DNA of 64,000 nt, taken from Sipunculus nudus (Eukaryota > Annelida > Sipuncula > Golfingiida > Sipunculidae). The DNA is taken from the NCBI GenBank assembly GCA_026874595.1, contig CM049316.1, positions 70,051,676-70,115,675 on the forward strand, written 5' to 3'. The position numbers were made by a program, and so were the translations under genes. Shown here one piece after another: positions 46,520-59,664 of the stretch; positions within the stretch are counted from its first letter, which is position 1; every line of letters starts with the position of its first letter. The notes below the pieces were generated by a model. That model was not told where the DNA came from. It saw only the letters and a list, made by a program, of their open reading frames with translations, and made no database searches.

Positions 46520-47010
46520 TTAAAGCTACCTATTCTTCTGCCTTGTTTGTATATTTCATAAGATTTCTTGCTTACCCGGCGTATACATTAAGGGACTTTG
46601 GGTACTTCCTGTCAGGAATGTTCTTATAACGCCTCTTTGACCGATGTATAAGCTTGTAATCTACTAACTGGCAGTAAACATGGTACATGCGCCAATGTTG
46701 ACAAACAGAAAAAACATGTAACCTAGGATGGTTGGTTTCATAGATGAGGAAGTTGAGAGGTCACTTGTTGCAAAACGCCCTATGCAAAACTCTGGTTTGT
46801 CGGACTTAATGAATGTGTTTCAATAATAAAAAAAATGAATGTGTTTGGATTATACACCAAACATGTTGTAAGCATGTGTAAATAATAAAAAAAACCCAAT
46901 AATTCAAGTGTAATGGAATCAGCGTTTTCTGTCTTATTTTTTTTTTTATAAAAGTTTAAAGATATTATCTTTAGTTAATAGAAGTCAGATATCGGAATTG
47001 ACCCCTTTAA
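46520..47010 (-). mobile_element. MITE-like element with TTAAAGG-type ends, full copy on minus strand
   Basis: Plus-strand ends are TTAAAGCTACCTATTC and GAATTGACCCCTTTAA. Interior, reversed relative to other copies, has TTCTTATAACGCCTCTTTG, AGGTCACTTGTTGCAAAACG and TGAATGTGTTTC. Confidence 0.72.
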
Positions 47011-50000
47011 GCTGATGCGAGCCGAACATGTACAGTCATAGTCAATACAAATGTGGTTCTAAATAAGATAAAATTAGATAAATTTAATAATTTTAACTTT
47101 TGTATACCGATGAAACTTTTGAGATGAAAAACTCATTATGCAATGATTGGCGTTTTTAGACATATCTTACATAATCACTAAAATATATCACCATTTTCCT
47201 TAAAATAAAATAGATAATCTTTACATTATAACAAAATAAACATGATTTTTTTTTCATGTCAGTTGAATTCATCTAGTCAAATGGAGTAACAAAAGTCCGT
47301 TGATTCAACAAGTGAGTTTAGAATGTATGTCAGAGCCAGTCATAATATGTGGCTCAGTCGGCTCTTGGCTCTAGTCAAAACGCTATCGTAGACCTATTTC
47401 TTAACCCGTTTAGCCTCTGTATTCATTATATACTCAGCGGTGTACAAGGTAAGCAGTAAGCAAGGCACCTATACTTTACTCAAAACACGTTGTTTCATGA
47501 GTTATAAGTAGGCAGGGCATGTTTAATGTTTCCAAATATAAATTCCAATGTTTGGATAAGCTGTGACTTTTTTTATTACACTATCCACAAAGTTAAAAGC
47601 ATGCTTTAATTCAAGGCTACATCAATTTCATTTTAAAACTGGTGATTATGTTTCTGCACTTACCTAGTTTTTATTTCTGAACTTATATATGATTATTTGT
47701 TATTTAATAAAGTATTTGAATAATTTTCAAGTAATTATATAATTGAAATATGTTTTATTTCATAACTTGAATTGATTTGTCACAACATACAACTATTGTC
47801 TGCAAGTAGTGAATCATTTAACGGATAATAACAGTACAGGCAAATATATCTTTATATCAGTTTTGAACTCTAAAATATAACGCTGATACTTGATACGTAT
47901 AATGAACGTGTGGCATAGTGGCCTGGGGGATTAATCCCGCCGGATATTTATGATAGATCTATATTTGAAATGCGATCTTAAAGTTAAAATAACTGTTACA
48001 TAGGTTTTGGTGAAAGATTCTTATTACTGACCATACACAAAAGAGTATGCAGGTCATTTTAACATTAGAGTAAATTACCAGTGGAAAATCAAAAGACACA
48101 GAGATTTAGGTAACACTCAACATACGTATAAACGTAGACGGCCCTGAAATGCACGCTTTTGCATGACCATTCTGATTATCAATGGCATTCTGACATTGCA
48201 AGAATGCCGATCTAATAAAGAATAACAACAGATTTGTATTTCTTCTTACTATGGCCATCTTAGTATTTATGAGAAAACTTCGGAAGGAAATGCTACATCA
48301 TTATTTTTCCCACTATTAACATAAAAAACATACACCCAGTATTAAAACACTTATTGGAGAAGGCTGACATATTTCGCTTCGTCACTTGTCCCGGTATCCC
48401 ACTGTAATTTAAGAATTTGGGCGTGGTCCAGCAAAGTGATATTCCGCTCTTACATTTTCGGGTACACGTACCCTTGACACCAAACTCTGAAGACAGATTG
48501 TCACCTGGACGATATCCTCGGGAGTATTTTGGTGTCGCTTTCCTAGGCCTGCACACTGACAGGTTTATTTGTCAAAGTTTCTCAAAACCTCCCACTAGGG
48601 CTGCCGTTTTGTGTACATAATAAAACCCGGATGTATCAGTTGCATGTTTAAATCATGGGTACACCGCTGGTCAGCTTTAATTTCAGCGTGTAGGTAGTCG
48701 CCTCAGAGCAGCCGATCGGCGACAGGGCGGACCCTGGCAGTTATGGTTTGGACCTATGAGGAAGTTCCTCAGTGTTATTCCCGCCACTGTCCCCAAGACA
48801 AATGGTGAAATCTCGATTTCGCATGTAAAACACAGCCTATGAATTCTTGGCTTACCTGAGCCCCGGGCATAAAAAAAACTTAACATATCATACTTATCTT
48901 GTGATCACCTTCATCCTGCAGTTGAGAGTGGAACCAAGAGACATGGACGTAACCTTTAATAAAAAAAATAACCTTTAATAAAAAAAAACCCGACCATGCT
49001 TGGTATGTTACAGTTGGTTTGTCAGCATTTATTGCATCAGTTCTAATACAATCTTCAATTTAAAGTGTATGCCTATTTTCCGGCCCAATAGGTCAAGTCA
49101 AATATAATACAAATATTTATAAGGATCAACGGCCTTGAACTTGGAGCCGTCGATGGCATTAAACGACAGACAAAGGGTGTAATTTTGCACACGGTACTGA
49201 TCGCTTGTTCTTCGCTCTGGCATGATATTTTGAGTTCTGGATAATCCGGCCAGAATTGTGAAGAAAAGGGACATAGGCCTTCATATTTTCGACTTCATTT
49301 ACTGGTGAATTAAGCAAGCTCCCGGAAAATCATACGAGTATCATTTCAGAATATTGTTGAAACTTTGTCTAAACAGCCCAACTTTAGATGGCAGAAAGAC
49401 GATGACAACTTATATTTTACATGCAGAAAAAAAAAAAAAAACCTCAACACCCGCCAAAATGTGTGTATAGCACGTCAGTGTTACCACATCTATTTTTGAG
49501 CATTGACGGAAAAACATGGGATATTTTGCCACACAATTACGCAAAATGACCAGTTGTGTGTCTATATATTCCGATAAATGTGACCCATTGTAAGCAAAGT
49601 TCCCCGTACAAATATTGTTGTATCCATTCCAGAGAAGATTTGCAGATATTCGGGCGGCCCCATGGCACCTCCAATACGGTGGCTGACACGATGCCAGTTC
49701 TCGCGTGATTTACTTCACGTGACATGAGTTTGCCGGGAAATGAAAAATCAAGATAATCGAGAAACCTTTAAACCCGGTGAGCTGCTTGGGTGCCGTTTTA
49801 AGTTTTCCATTATTTCAGCATGATTCCACGGCGACAAAAAAAAAAAAAAAAAAACATGGCCTGTACGAATCTTCAGGAAGAGAGCTGTGAGTTTCAGACT
49901 TGACTTAGAGTCAGCCCTACATATTTTTTTCTGTTAAAAGGTTATTTCCAGCACTTATAGTCTCTAGTTAATACCTTTAATTTGTTTATATAAAAAATGA

Positions 50001-50407
50001 CGGAATACAGCTTTTTACAATGAAAGTATGAAAACATTCTTTAGAAAAAATATACTAATTATATGTTTAAAGCTTTACAGTGTTAACATAATACGCTAAA
50101 AATAAATTATCTTATGGTCTTCCAGCGGGTGCATGTGTACACCAATTTACATACTATTTGCATAATATTTTTTTTTATTCTGTCTTAAAGAAGATAATTT
50201 TAGTTTGGTAAAGTTATACTAACGTACGAAACTGTCACAAAACGCTTGAGATCTAAGACATAATCCCTTCGCCCAACTTCTTTGGGCCCCATGTACTCAA
50301 CTGGCCAAATAATGCACGGGTGTATTATGTTTGTGCGTTGGATGCAAGTATTCTGTTGATTACACACACAGAAGCACCCCGGGATCAGCCACGTCATGGC
50401 TCATATA
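47011..50407. other. Intergenic; no gene supported
   Basis: About 3.4 kb. ORFs are at most 87 codons (48293-48556 minus, 48417-48620 plus, overlapping each other) and carry no motif. A-runs occur at about 49427-49441 and 49837-49854. Confidence 0.5.
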
Positions 50408-51188
50408 GTCCAGCTGTTAAGAGAGGAATTGTGCAAAAAATGAAAGAAGCATGAAACTTGGCATAACAGTTGTCCATACCATACTCAATATTTTCAGATA
50501 TAGGGCCAAGCGGAATTCACTCTATCTTGGTTAAAATCCAAGATGGCGGCCAAGATGGCCGCCGGATTATAAAATATGAATATATCCGGTTATATTTGTC
50601 CTAGAATGCATTGCAAGTGCACTATTTCTATGTTTTCGGGGTCAGGCAATTAATTAATAAGGGTTTCGAGTATGTTTTATGACTCTTTGGTTGAATTCTG
50701 GTTTTGTTGATTTTGAAATTAAGCAAAATTTGCCTTTATCTAGCACATTGAACAGCAAACATTATTTGCTGAGTTCTGCTGAGCAGTTGCATACTTTGTG
50801 ATTGTTCTCAAATGAAAGTGTTATTTCCTGGGCTATATTTGTCTGTTTTGTCATGCATTTTCATGCTTGGATTGTAGAACAGTTTCGATTGCAATTTTAA
50901 TTTCCCTTTATTTGCATGCTGATAAATGTAATTGCTTTGAACAGGTGATGGCGCAAGAAACTTCCGTGTCAAAATCGAAAATAGAATTAACTTGATATGT
51001 CCATAAACACTAATCATTAGGATATTTGAAACCAACATACATGTAATTAGATTCTGCGATTCAACGTAACTTTCATGCAAAATTTTTAGTGCAATTTGGA
51101 AATATCACATGCATTAATAAAACTGTGCTGACATTTGAAATATATATTATTGTTCAGTATTTCAGCCCTATATCTGTTTCAATGTAAT

Positions 51189-51423
51189 GATGTGGACAGT
51201 CGAGTGGTGAGACGCTTGTCTATCTCAAAAACCCCAGATTTGATCAAAATCGTTCCTATCAGAGTGGATTGTAGTGGTCCTTCAAAGGACGGTTGTTTTC
51301 TCCGTGTTCTCCGATTTCCTCCAACCCCGATCGCAACAATTCGAGCCATGGAGAGGGGTTTGTTATAGTTGTTATAACTAGTTGTACAATCCTATATAAA
51401 ATATATACAAATAAAATAAAAAA
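51189..51423 (+). mobile_element. tRNA-derived SINE, second copy
   Basis: CAGTCGAGTGGTGAG resembles the A-box region; the B box is decayed. TCAAAGGACGGTTGTTTTCT, TTCTCCGATTTCCTCC and the tail GTTATAACTAGTTGTACAAT match the copy at 37167-37387. Confidence 0.72.
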
Positions 51424-52469
51424 TCCATATAAAATAACGTTTATAGTTAGCTTATAATGCGTGCGTGGCAGAATAAAGACTTATAGAAGAAGCTCACACC
51501 TGTCAGATTCTATATCCCTATACAGCGTTCGTATTGAAGTATTGCTAAAAGTGTCTTTTTCATTAGCACTTCCGATGTTAAAATCCTGTAAAATTTGTTT
51601 AATATTGCATTTTCAAATGAAAGTGTCATTTGCTGAGCGTTGTTTTATTATATTAATTTTCCTGATTTCTTCTGTTTGATTTCCTTAGAGGCGATGGATG
51701 AAAGAAATTTTGCATATTATGTCTGGTATCAAATTTGGTAAATTTTACGATCAACTTCACATTCATGTAAACCTTTGTTAATGAAGTTTGGAAATATCAG
51801 ATTGTAGTGCTGAAATTTAAAATACATGTACTGGTTACATGTATTTGAACACCATGCGTGTTTCCACGGAAATCGTATCCATAAATTATTTTGACTACAT
51901 GCATGCATGACAGGATACGCACATATGTAGAAGCTCACACGTGTTTGATGTACAGATTCTTTGCTTCTTTTGCCATAAGGTGATGGCTTTCACACTGTAT
52001 GCTGGCATGAAGACATAACAGTTTGTAATATTGCCATCAACTTTTTTTCACATATGCCTGAATATTTGCTTTTAGATCTTACAGGACAACAGTGTTTTCT
52101 TCTGGTAAATCACACACAATTCCAATTTACTAACTATCGGTTATGTTTATCTTAGGTGCAAGGCTTAGTGCGATCTACAATTTTGCATCCTGTGCACATG
52201 GTGTTAATTTTTTTATTCAAATAAATGTAGTAAATATTTTTTTGTAATTATATTTATAAATACATGTTAGTAATATAAAATGTGTGCATTATGTTAGCAA
52301 ATGAAGTATTTTACGCATAACGGTAAATGCAAAGGCAATGTCAGCTTATTGGTAAGGATAATCTTACCATATCACCAAAAGTAGCGGGTAAATTACAAAC
52401 TGCACAAGTATCTGCAAGTTTGCTGATTCCGCATGCACAATCTCCACATTACAAATATAGCATTTCAAG

Positions 52470-52680
52470 GGGTAGGACGTCGCCTAGTGGTTACGGCTTT
52501 GGACATCGGAGTTGTAGGTCCCCACTTGGAACCCCGTTCAGTAGGGATGGTTAGAATCAGAAGTCAAGGAGAATCACTACAACCAACTCCCATAGCAACA
52601 CCGATTATAGAACCTTTGTCGCCAGTGGAGAGAGCGGAGCGTTTTTTACCACTCAATACATTGAAAGAGACACAGTGTTC
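52470..52680 (+). repeat. Possible degenerate tRNA-like repeat
   Basis: ACGTCGCCTAGTGGTTACGG followed by TTTGGACATCGGAGTTGTAG has the look of a tRNA-derived head, but the B box is not intact. Low confidence. Confidence 0.3.
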
Positions 52681-53439
52681 AAATATTTGAAATAATCATA
52701 TATATTAAATTTCAGCACAGGATACAACAAATAAGTTTTGCCGTTCCATGTGCATGAAAAAGGCAATTAAGCACAATTATAATACCAAATAAAACCAGAT
52801 TTCTTTCACATAGTTATTATACTGACTTGAAACCTCATATAAATGAATTTCTCGACCCCAAAAACATAGAAATGGTACACTTGCAATACATTATAGGACA
52901 AATAACATCGCATATATTGTTATTTCATCATCAGGCGGCCATCTTGTCCGGCATCGTGGATATTGACCAAGATATTCTGAATTTCGCTTGGCCTCATATC
53001 TGGAAATACTGAGTTTGGTCTTGACTACTATTATTCCAAGTTTCATACTTCTTTTACCTTTTACACAATTCTTTTATATATGCAGCTTAAACGCTGAACT
53101 AATGGGAATATATCCGAACTATTGTTATAAAAACAAAAAAAAATGAGTACCTGGAGAGGTTTTGAACCTCAAAAATTGAATTTCTTGGCCCAAAAAAACA
53201 CACAAATAGAGTACTTGCAATGCTTTCTAGCGACATTATAACTCGAGTTATTGACATTTTTTTGCTCCGGCGGCCATCTTGGCCGCCATCTTGGATTTTG
53301 GTCAAGATAATTTATTTTCAGTTTGGCCCTATATCTGAAATTCGCCATGCATTGAGCTCCAAAGAACAGTTTTGGAAACTTTCATGCTTCTATCATTTTT
53401 TGCACAATTCCTCCAAATATGGGAGCTTAACCGCTGGAC

Positions 53440-53809
53440 TAATACAAACGCACGTGAAAACGACGAAATAGCCGTTGAAAATGACGACTTAATATACCGA
53501 TGCAGCTTATCCTGTTGCCACACCAGGTTATGAAAATAGCTTTCAGGTTGAACTGTCATGACTAATAGTTCAGATACAAGGTTAGGCCTAACTAGAGGAT
53601 ATGAACTAAATAAGTTATAAATAAACACACACGTGATGGATACAGCTGATTTTTTCATGAAACTAGAGTATGTCTTCTTTAAATTCAGAGTGTACTCCTT
53701 ATCGCTCTGGTCGTTTGCAGGATATGCAGTTGAAAGCTTTTGTTAGCGAGGGTTTCATATTCGCAATGTTTGTGAAAGGGAAAATGTCGTAAAAGTATAA
53801 CCTTTTTTA
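53440..53809. other. No gene seen
   Basis: Short stretch between the long-TIR element and the solo LTR with nothing recognisable. Confidence 0.45.
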
Positions 53810-53813
53810 ATAT

Positions 53814-54591
53814 TGTCACGGAACCTAATATCAACAGATCACGTGTGTGTGATAAACATAAATTTAGTAATGGAGAAAAAAGTCAGTGTTTTTTTTTAAC
53901 AAAAAACTATAATTTATTCTTAAAACAAGCCTAACATTACAGTACAACAAATCAATACAATTACCCAGTACAACAACAGTGTAACAGCAAATCAATATAA
54001 TCACACAGCCTAATACACAAAGTGCACAGTACCTGGATACCACCACTGCCACAGTGACAAGTCCTTTAAAGCATATAATTCAGATGAACGGTTCACACAA
54101 ATCCCCCCAGAGAATAACAGTCCAATGTAAAGCTCTTGTAACAATCCCGAAAGTAAACTAAAGACCGAATAAGATTTGTCACAAATCCAGAAGAAAATCT
54201 AAAATTGCCGCACTTATCGGAATAGCTTCCACAAACTGACATACACGCATCTCTGTCCGCTGGAATATTCTTTCACCTCTCTCTCGGCTCTAAAAACACA
54301 ACCCCTATTTATACCATTTCATCCGAAAACTCTAGGAAATTCCCTTTCACGAACAATCGAAAAGAATAATACATAATACACAGTACACACGCTACAGGAA
54401 ACATCTCGAACGGAGAACGCCATGTCAGGGTTCACACGTGGGCCAGCCTGGCCCGGCCAGGCGATGCTGCCACGGCAACGAGCTACGCGTGCTACACGAA
54501 CCAAATGCCAACAACACATGGAACATCCGTGTGCACAATAAAACAATCATCTGTAAGACCGCTGCACATAATAGAAGGGGCACCTGTAACA
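53814..54591 (-). mobile_element. Solo LTR, minus orientation
   Basis: On the minus strand it begins TGTTACAGGTGCCCC and ends CCGTGACA, so it follows the TG...CA rule with related ends. ATAT flanks both sides (53810-53813 and 54592-54595). In that orientation a TATA box, TATAAATAG, lies at 54305-54313 and an AATAAA at 53913-53918, in the right order for U3-R-U5. No internal retroelement genes adjoin it, so it is what remains after LTR-LTR recombination. It is unrelated to the 175-bp LTRs at 6946 and 11082. Confidence 0.72.
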
Positions 54592-54595
54592 ATAT

Positions 54596-57500
54596 GAAAA
54601 GGTGAACAGCACTTATACCAATGCCTTGGCCATATTATTATTGTTTCATCTAAAATATGCCCGGTAGCGTTAATATTTATATATTTTTATGTTAGCCGTA
54701 TATCAAAGATTGATATCAAATATTTTATCCAGTTTTTTTTGTATATCTGCCACTGGTGAAGAAGATTTTCCATTTGTTCACTGCGTCCTTCTTTCGGCGT
54801 AAAATTGTTCAGATATTGCCGGCATTTTAGGTAATTAATAAATAACGGTTATGCAAACTGCATGTGTAAGATAATGTAAGGCAAGATCGTGAGAAGTAAA
54901 CCCTCGTGAAATCCTGAAAAAGTGGAAATCGCGAAAATTTAAACCCGCGAATATATGAAGAAAACCACGGTTTATAGATTTGGCCATAAATAGACTGAGA
55001 CAGTACAGACGGCCGTATTGCAGGACATGAATGCCAGTAAAAAATGACGGACACTGACATTCAGGCCATAGGTCATGTTTATGTATATACGGGCACCCGC
55101 AGTCTCGAAAAGGGAGGGGGGGGGGGGTCAGGCAGAGGGACCGCGCCCCCCCCCCCTCTTTCAGCCGCCACAGGCACCGGCAAAAACCCAGAAATACCTT
55201 AAAGTTAGTATTACATTTTGTTTTTATCCTTCCCTGAAAATTTGGACTGTCACAGTCAGATGAGATATAGAATTTTTAGTCACAGGGGTCTTCCGTGCGG
55301 CTGACGTCGCTGCCGAGTTGACAGTGCTCATAAATGTGTGAACAACTTTTTTAATGAATAAAACAACCGCATGTGATTTTTTAATGGAAAATAATTAAAA
55401 AAAAATTAATTTCCAGGTATTGGATTCGTTTTATGCGAAGCCTATATTAATTAATTCTTTATAGGCAAGTATGTTATATGCATGGTAATATAATAAGATT
55501 TGGTATACGTTAGCTTTGACCTATAATGATATATAATTGTCTGCTGCTTTTGGACCTTGTTTTACATTTTCTAAAATCTAAGAAGACTCGCTACATTTTT
55601 GTATAGAAACAATGTTTCGATCGAACATGTTTAAATTTATAAATTTTTAAAATTTTATTTTAAATATTAAAAAAAAAATTAAATTCATTTCAGTGCAGTG
55701 CAATTGTACGGGTACTAAACCGTACTGTTTTTACACCACGCTTATTGTATCCCTTGGTTAACAACCGACCTTTTTTTTCACCGGATTATCCGATATTGGT
55801 GCTTTTATTCACGCATGACATTTTCATGATTGTCAGTTGTTCGGACGTTTACACTCAATTAAATGTTTCTATGTGGGATGCAGAGGAGTAAACATACCGT
55901 TTGTATGCTGAACGGGAAGTTACCGGGAGGTTATTGATAGAGAGAGATGAACACCAAATTGGATTCCACACTGACTCGTAATTCTCTAAATTAGATAACA
56001 CATTTCCACCTCATGATGTTCAGGCGTATTAATTTCTCAGCTTCACTGAGCGAGAATATTCACGGGCCATGGTTCAATTTGACTACTCCAGTCTGGTCTG
56101 TATAAAATCCGTTTACCTATTTACGTCATCACCACGCATGCGCAGTTGAGTTAAAAATTTCCGTCTGCAATGCGACAAAGACGCATACAATTTATCTTAC
56201 TTCACGCGAGTCCTTGAATATACGATGAAAGACCATGTTCCTTCATGTATTACTCTAGTAATCAATTTTTCATTGTGTAAACCCTATTTAGTGATTAACT
56301 GACCAATCATTGGACAGTGTCATCACAAAATATCCAATCACGGTTTGTTAACCGATCTTACTTCCTTTACTAATTCACAAGAGAAACACGTAACTTAACT
56401 TCTGCAGTTAAATCTTCAACCTTTTCCGTGTAGGTATATTTAAGGTCCCCTAAACGTCTTTGCCAGACTTTGGAAAAAAGGTGGGAACACGCATAATTAA
56501 CACATCAAGACTTCCAAGTAATTATATAAAGAATACTGAAGACCCGGACATGTAGTGCAGGTTTTACTAAGAAAGTATGCTTTAATTGTACAGGCAAATT
56601 AAATCCTTTGATATTTATTTAATTATTTATTGGGGGGGGGGGGGGCAGGCTGGGAGTGGTATTTCTGTATATCTATAATAACCTTTCAAAAATACTCTTA
56701 TTTCTATTTTTCAACACACGGGGACGGGGATAATCCTTTCAACGATAAATAATACTCTCCATAGCCAGTGATTGAGACGCTGGAAAATAGACAGATAAGC
56801 ACAGTATGGGAGGGGGTGCCCTCTCCTAAAATCAAATTTCTTTTGCCCCCTTTTCTATAATTCTATATCCGCTCTTGTTAGCAGTAACTACTTTATATAG
56901 ATAAGGGCTAATTCAATTGTTATTTGAAAAATAAGCACTAGTTGTAAATATTAGTTTATTTTGTTAAAAAAATTTCCGCGATTAGGCATTAATATTTTTC
57001 TGCCTCGCATGAAAACATTGACGGTCTATGGAATGGTGACACCTTTTTCGGGAAGAGCTCGCAAGGGTTTTCTTTTTCGTGCTTTTATATACAAAATAAG
57101 TATGAAAAGAAAAAAATACAAATGTTTATGCTTAAACTTTATGTCAAATTTCTCATATTAGTTTACGATTGCTTTCACAGAGCCATATACAGCGTGGTCC
57201 TGCCATGGCCAAATTATTTTTTCTTTGCAAAATAACAATATAGCAATGTGACTGTATGTTTGCCCATGTACATACACAAGTGCGTCAGGCATTAGGGCCG
57301 TAATTCTAAAATTTGAAGAAATTTTGTTTGTTTTGCAGAGGGTAGCGTTTTTATATGACTTGATTGTCGAAACTTGCCATGCAAAATCCAATTTACTCAC
57401 TACTTCTAAAAGCCAACCTTGATAAGTGCAGTTATTCCCTTGTGTAGAAAAGTATGAACAGTCACCAAACAATGTCCCGTATAGGCCATTAAGCAGACAT

Positions 57501-58574
57501 TTGCTGATTAATATTCCTTGGCTATGCACTCTGTCTGGCGGGGACACATTACTATGCATGGAGTTTATTCAGTGTCATATGGCTTTACACTTACCAGTGT
57601 TGTATCCATTCGCTCTCACCCTGAGTAATTGATACTTAGGATTATCGATTACATATAAATTTACAAATCTGACAAAACACCGTTCATGCGATGAAATATT
57701 TAGATGAAATTAAAAACCTATTCAGGTGTTGTGACAGAAATGAGACTGACACTTTTTTTTCAATTTGAAATTTCAGAACCTTCCTAATACTTCGGTATAC
57801 ACATAAGGCGACTAGGTTCTAGAAACAGCTTAAATATTTGACACCTTATCAGTAAAATTGTTTCCATGTTTTACGCAAAATAGCAAAAGCGATCAAACAA
57901 TTAAGAGCCTTCGTCCCTAGTTATACATCAGGTGTACAGCAAACCGGTTGCCTTTTAGAAGCAAGCCAGATACTGTGTTTCCAGTTGAACACTTTTGACT
58001 TGTGCTGGAGAAATACATGTCTCACTTTAACAATGCTGTTTATATTATAATACATTTTCAGAGGAAAACTATATATAAAAATACAATAGAATGTTGTGAA
58101 AAAGACTTAAACTGGAAAGACAAAAAATACCAACATCTTTATCCAACAAGAAACTGAGTATCTTATACAACAGTAACCTTTGCTATTTCAACCAATCATT
58201 ATAGAAACTGATTTTAAGTTCAGAACAAGCATTTTCTTTAAAAAAAAATGGCGTAAGTCAACTTGCAAGAAGAAAAACATGTATTTTCACTGAATATGAA
58301 AAATTAATTAAGGGAATAACTTGAATACTTTCATAACATATACAAAGTACTTCTTAAAATTTTACTTAGCTTCATTCGTCAACTATGCTCTATTTTATTA
58401 AAATGAGAATTCTGAGTTCATCAGAGACTATATTTAAGATTATAACAATAAAATTATATACATGTATATACATATGCATGATGATGTCCAAACGTAAAGT
58501 ATTCGGAATGTTACTCATCTTAAATAATAGATCATATTACGTTTCTACTTTGTTCCCGCTTCATTTACCTATAA
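54596..58574. other. Intergenic; no gene supported
   Basis: About 4 kb. G and C runs lie at 55119-55158 and 56632-56645. A possible promoter-like pair, TTACGTCA at 56121-56128 and ACGCATGCGCAG at 56134-56145, lies in a GC-richer patch. The longest ORF (57158-57559 minus, 133 codons) has no recognisable domain and is within chance range for this much sequence. Confidence 0.5.
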
Positions 58575-58707
58575 TGACATTAAGACCATTTTATCGTAGC
58601 CAATTATCCGTTAAAACCAAAACGGACGGCACTAGACAGTCCTCGCTGGGCTGGTTTCTGTTTTGCTTTCAACGGATACATGGCTACGATAAATAATCTT
58701 AATGTCA
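58575..58707. repeat. 133-bp near-perfect inverted repeat (hairpin)
   Basis: Arms of about 48 bases, TGACATTAAGA...TTTATCGTAGCCA...CCGTT on the left and the reverse complement on the right, pair over most positions; the loop is about 37 bases. It may be a small foldback transposon or a transcribed hairpin. No clear target duplication. Confidence 0.75.
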
Positions 58708-59153
58708 TAATAAGTCGATGAAGTGGAAGCTTAATATGATCTATAATTTAATAAGAGTACCAGAATGTCTGTTTTTGATTGCTTTTGAATATATATCTAT
58801 TGGGAGTTACTTTTTACCGTGTAAAGGCGTAAGAAATGATTTCGGGAAAATAATCTTGGTAATTATTATTATTATTTTCCATGAGAGAACGCTGTATTTC
58901 GTGTTATCCTGATATGCCTATTAAAAGAATGGACACTTGTAAAAATAAATGTCAGAGATTATGGCTAGCCTTGCATTCTGGTAACGGGCTGTGTGGTCAG
59001 ACGGTCGGTCACACCGGTGGTGTGTAGATTGGTGTTGGCTGATGGAGGCCGACTCCAGGGATATTGGCAATATGCAGATTCTGCCCGGCAGGTGTTAGAC
59101 TGGCACATCCTGCAAATGTAAAAGGTAGTTAAGATGCAGTGAAAATTAAGGTG
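58708..59153. other. No gene seen
   Basis: AT-rich to about 58940, then a mildly GC-rich patch. Nothing recognisable. Confidence 0.45.
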
Positions 59154-59161
59154 GTTATCTG

Positions 59162-59656
59162 CAGGGATGTAGTCGAGTCCTCATCCTCTAAGTCCGTGTG
59201 CAAGTCCGAGTCCAGGCCACTCGAGTCCAAGTCCAGGTTCGAGTCCTTGAGGTTCGAATCCAAGTCCAATTTCTTCGAGTCCGAGTCACCTGGAATCCGA
59301 GTCCAGGTCCAAGTCAGAGTAAAAAAAAATCTCTTATTAAAAGAAATTTGTGAAAACCATACTTATTTTTATATTAGTTTACGCTTTTATTCGAAGGATA
59401 AATTACGTTTTCCTCCCAGTGCAGGTCTAAAGTTGGTATATACAGTCGTTTTGTATTACTCTGTTAGTAGTTCGCACATGTATATAATGTCTTCATTGTA
59501 TGTGACAGATCATTTCTTCTGCTGGATTCCAGATGGAGTCTGTTTGATTTCTCGAATCCTTATATCCACGTCCGAGTGCAAGTCCGAGTCCAGGACGCTC
59601 GAGTCAAAGTCTGACTCCGAGTCCCTTAAAAAGTGGACTCGAATCCTCCATCACTG
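59162..59656. mobile_element. hAT-like element with GAGTCC-rich ends
   Basis: Ends are CAGGGATGTAGTCGAGTCC and GGACTCGAATCCTCCATCACTG, inverted and similar. Flanks GTTATCTG (59154-59161) and GTTATCTC (59657-59664) form an 8-bp target duplication with one mismatch. Both sub-terminal regions are packed with GAGTCC/AAGTCC hexamers, which read as a Ser/Glu/Lys-rich frame. The 183-codon ORF crossing it is a by-product. No transposase. Confidence 0.75.
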
Positions 59657-59664
59657 GTTATCTC

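Larger units (their letters stand above)
50408..53439. mobile_element. Long-TIR non-autonomous element with CCAAGATGGCGGCC blocks
   Basis: The outer ends are inverted: GTCCAGCTGTTAAG at 50408 and CTTAACCGCTGGAC ending at 53439, each flanked by TA. Inverted similarity continues through GAGGAATTGTGCAAAAAATG, AGATGGCGGCCAAGATGG and CTTGCAA/TTGCAAG, roughly 200 bp or more per side. The right side is partly duplicated (about 52835-53080 against 53165-53400). It carries a SINE at 51189-51423. No transposase ORF. Two nested or adjacent copies of a shorter element in opposite orientation is an alternative. Confidence 0.6.

Noticed and set aside
57158-57559. 133-codon minus-strand ORF
   Set aside because: No domain, signal peptide or exon context. 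About one ORF of this length is expected by chance in this amount of six-frame sequence.
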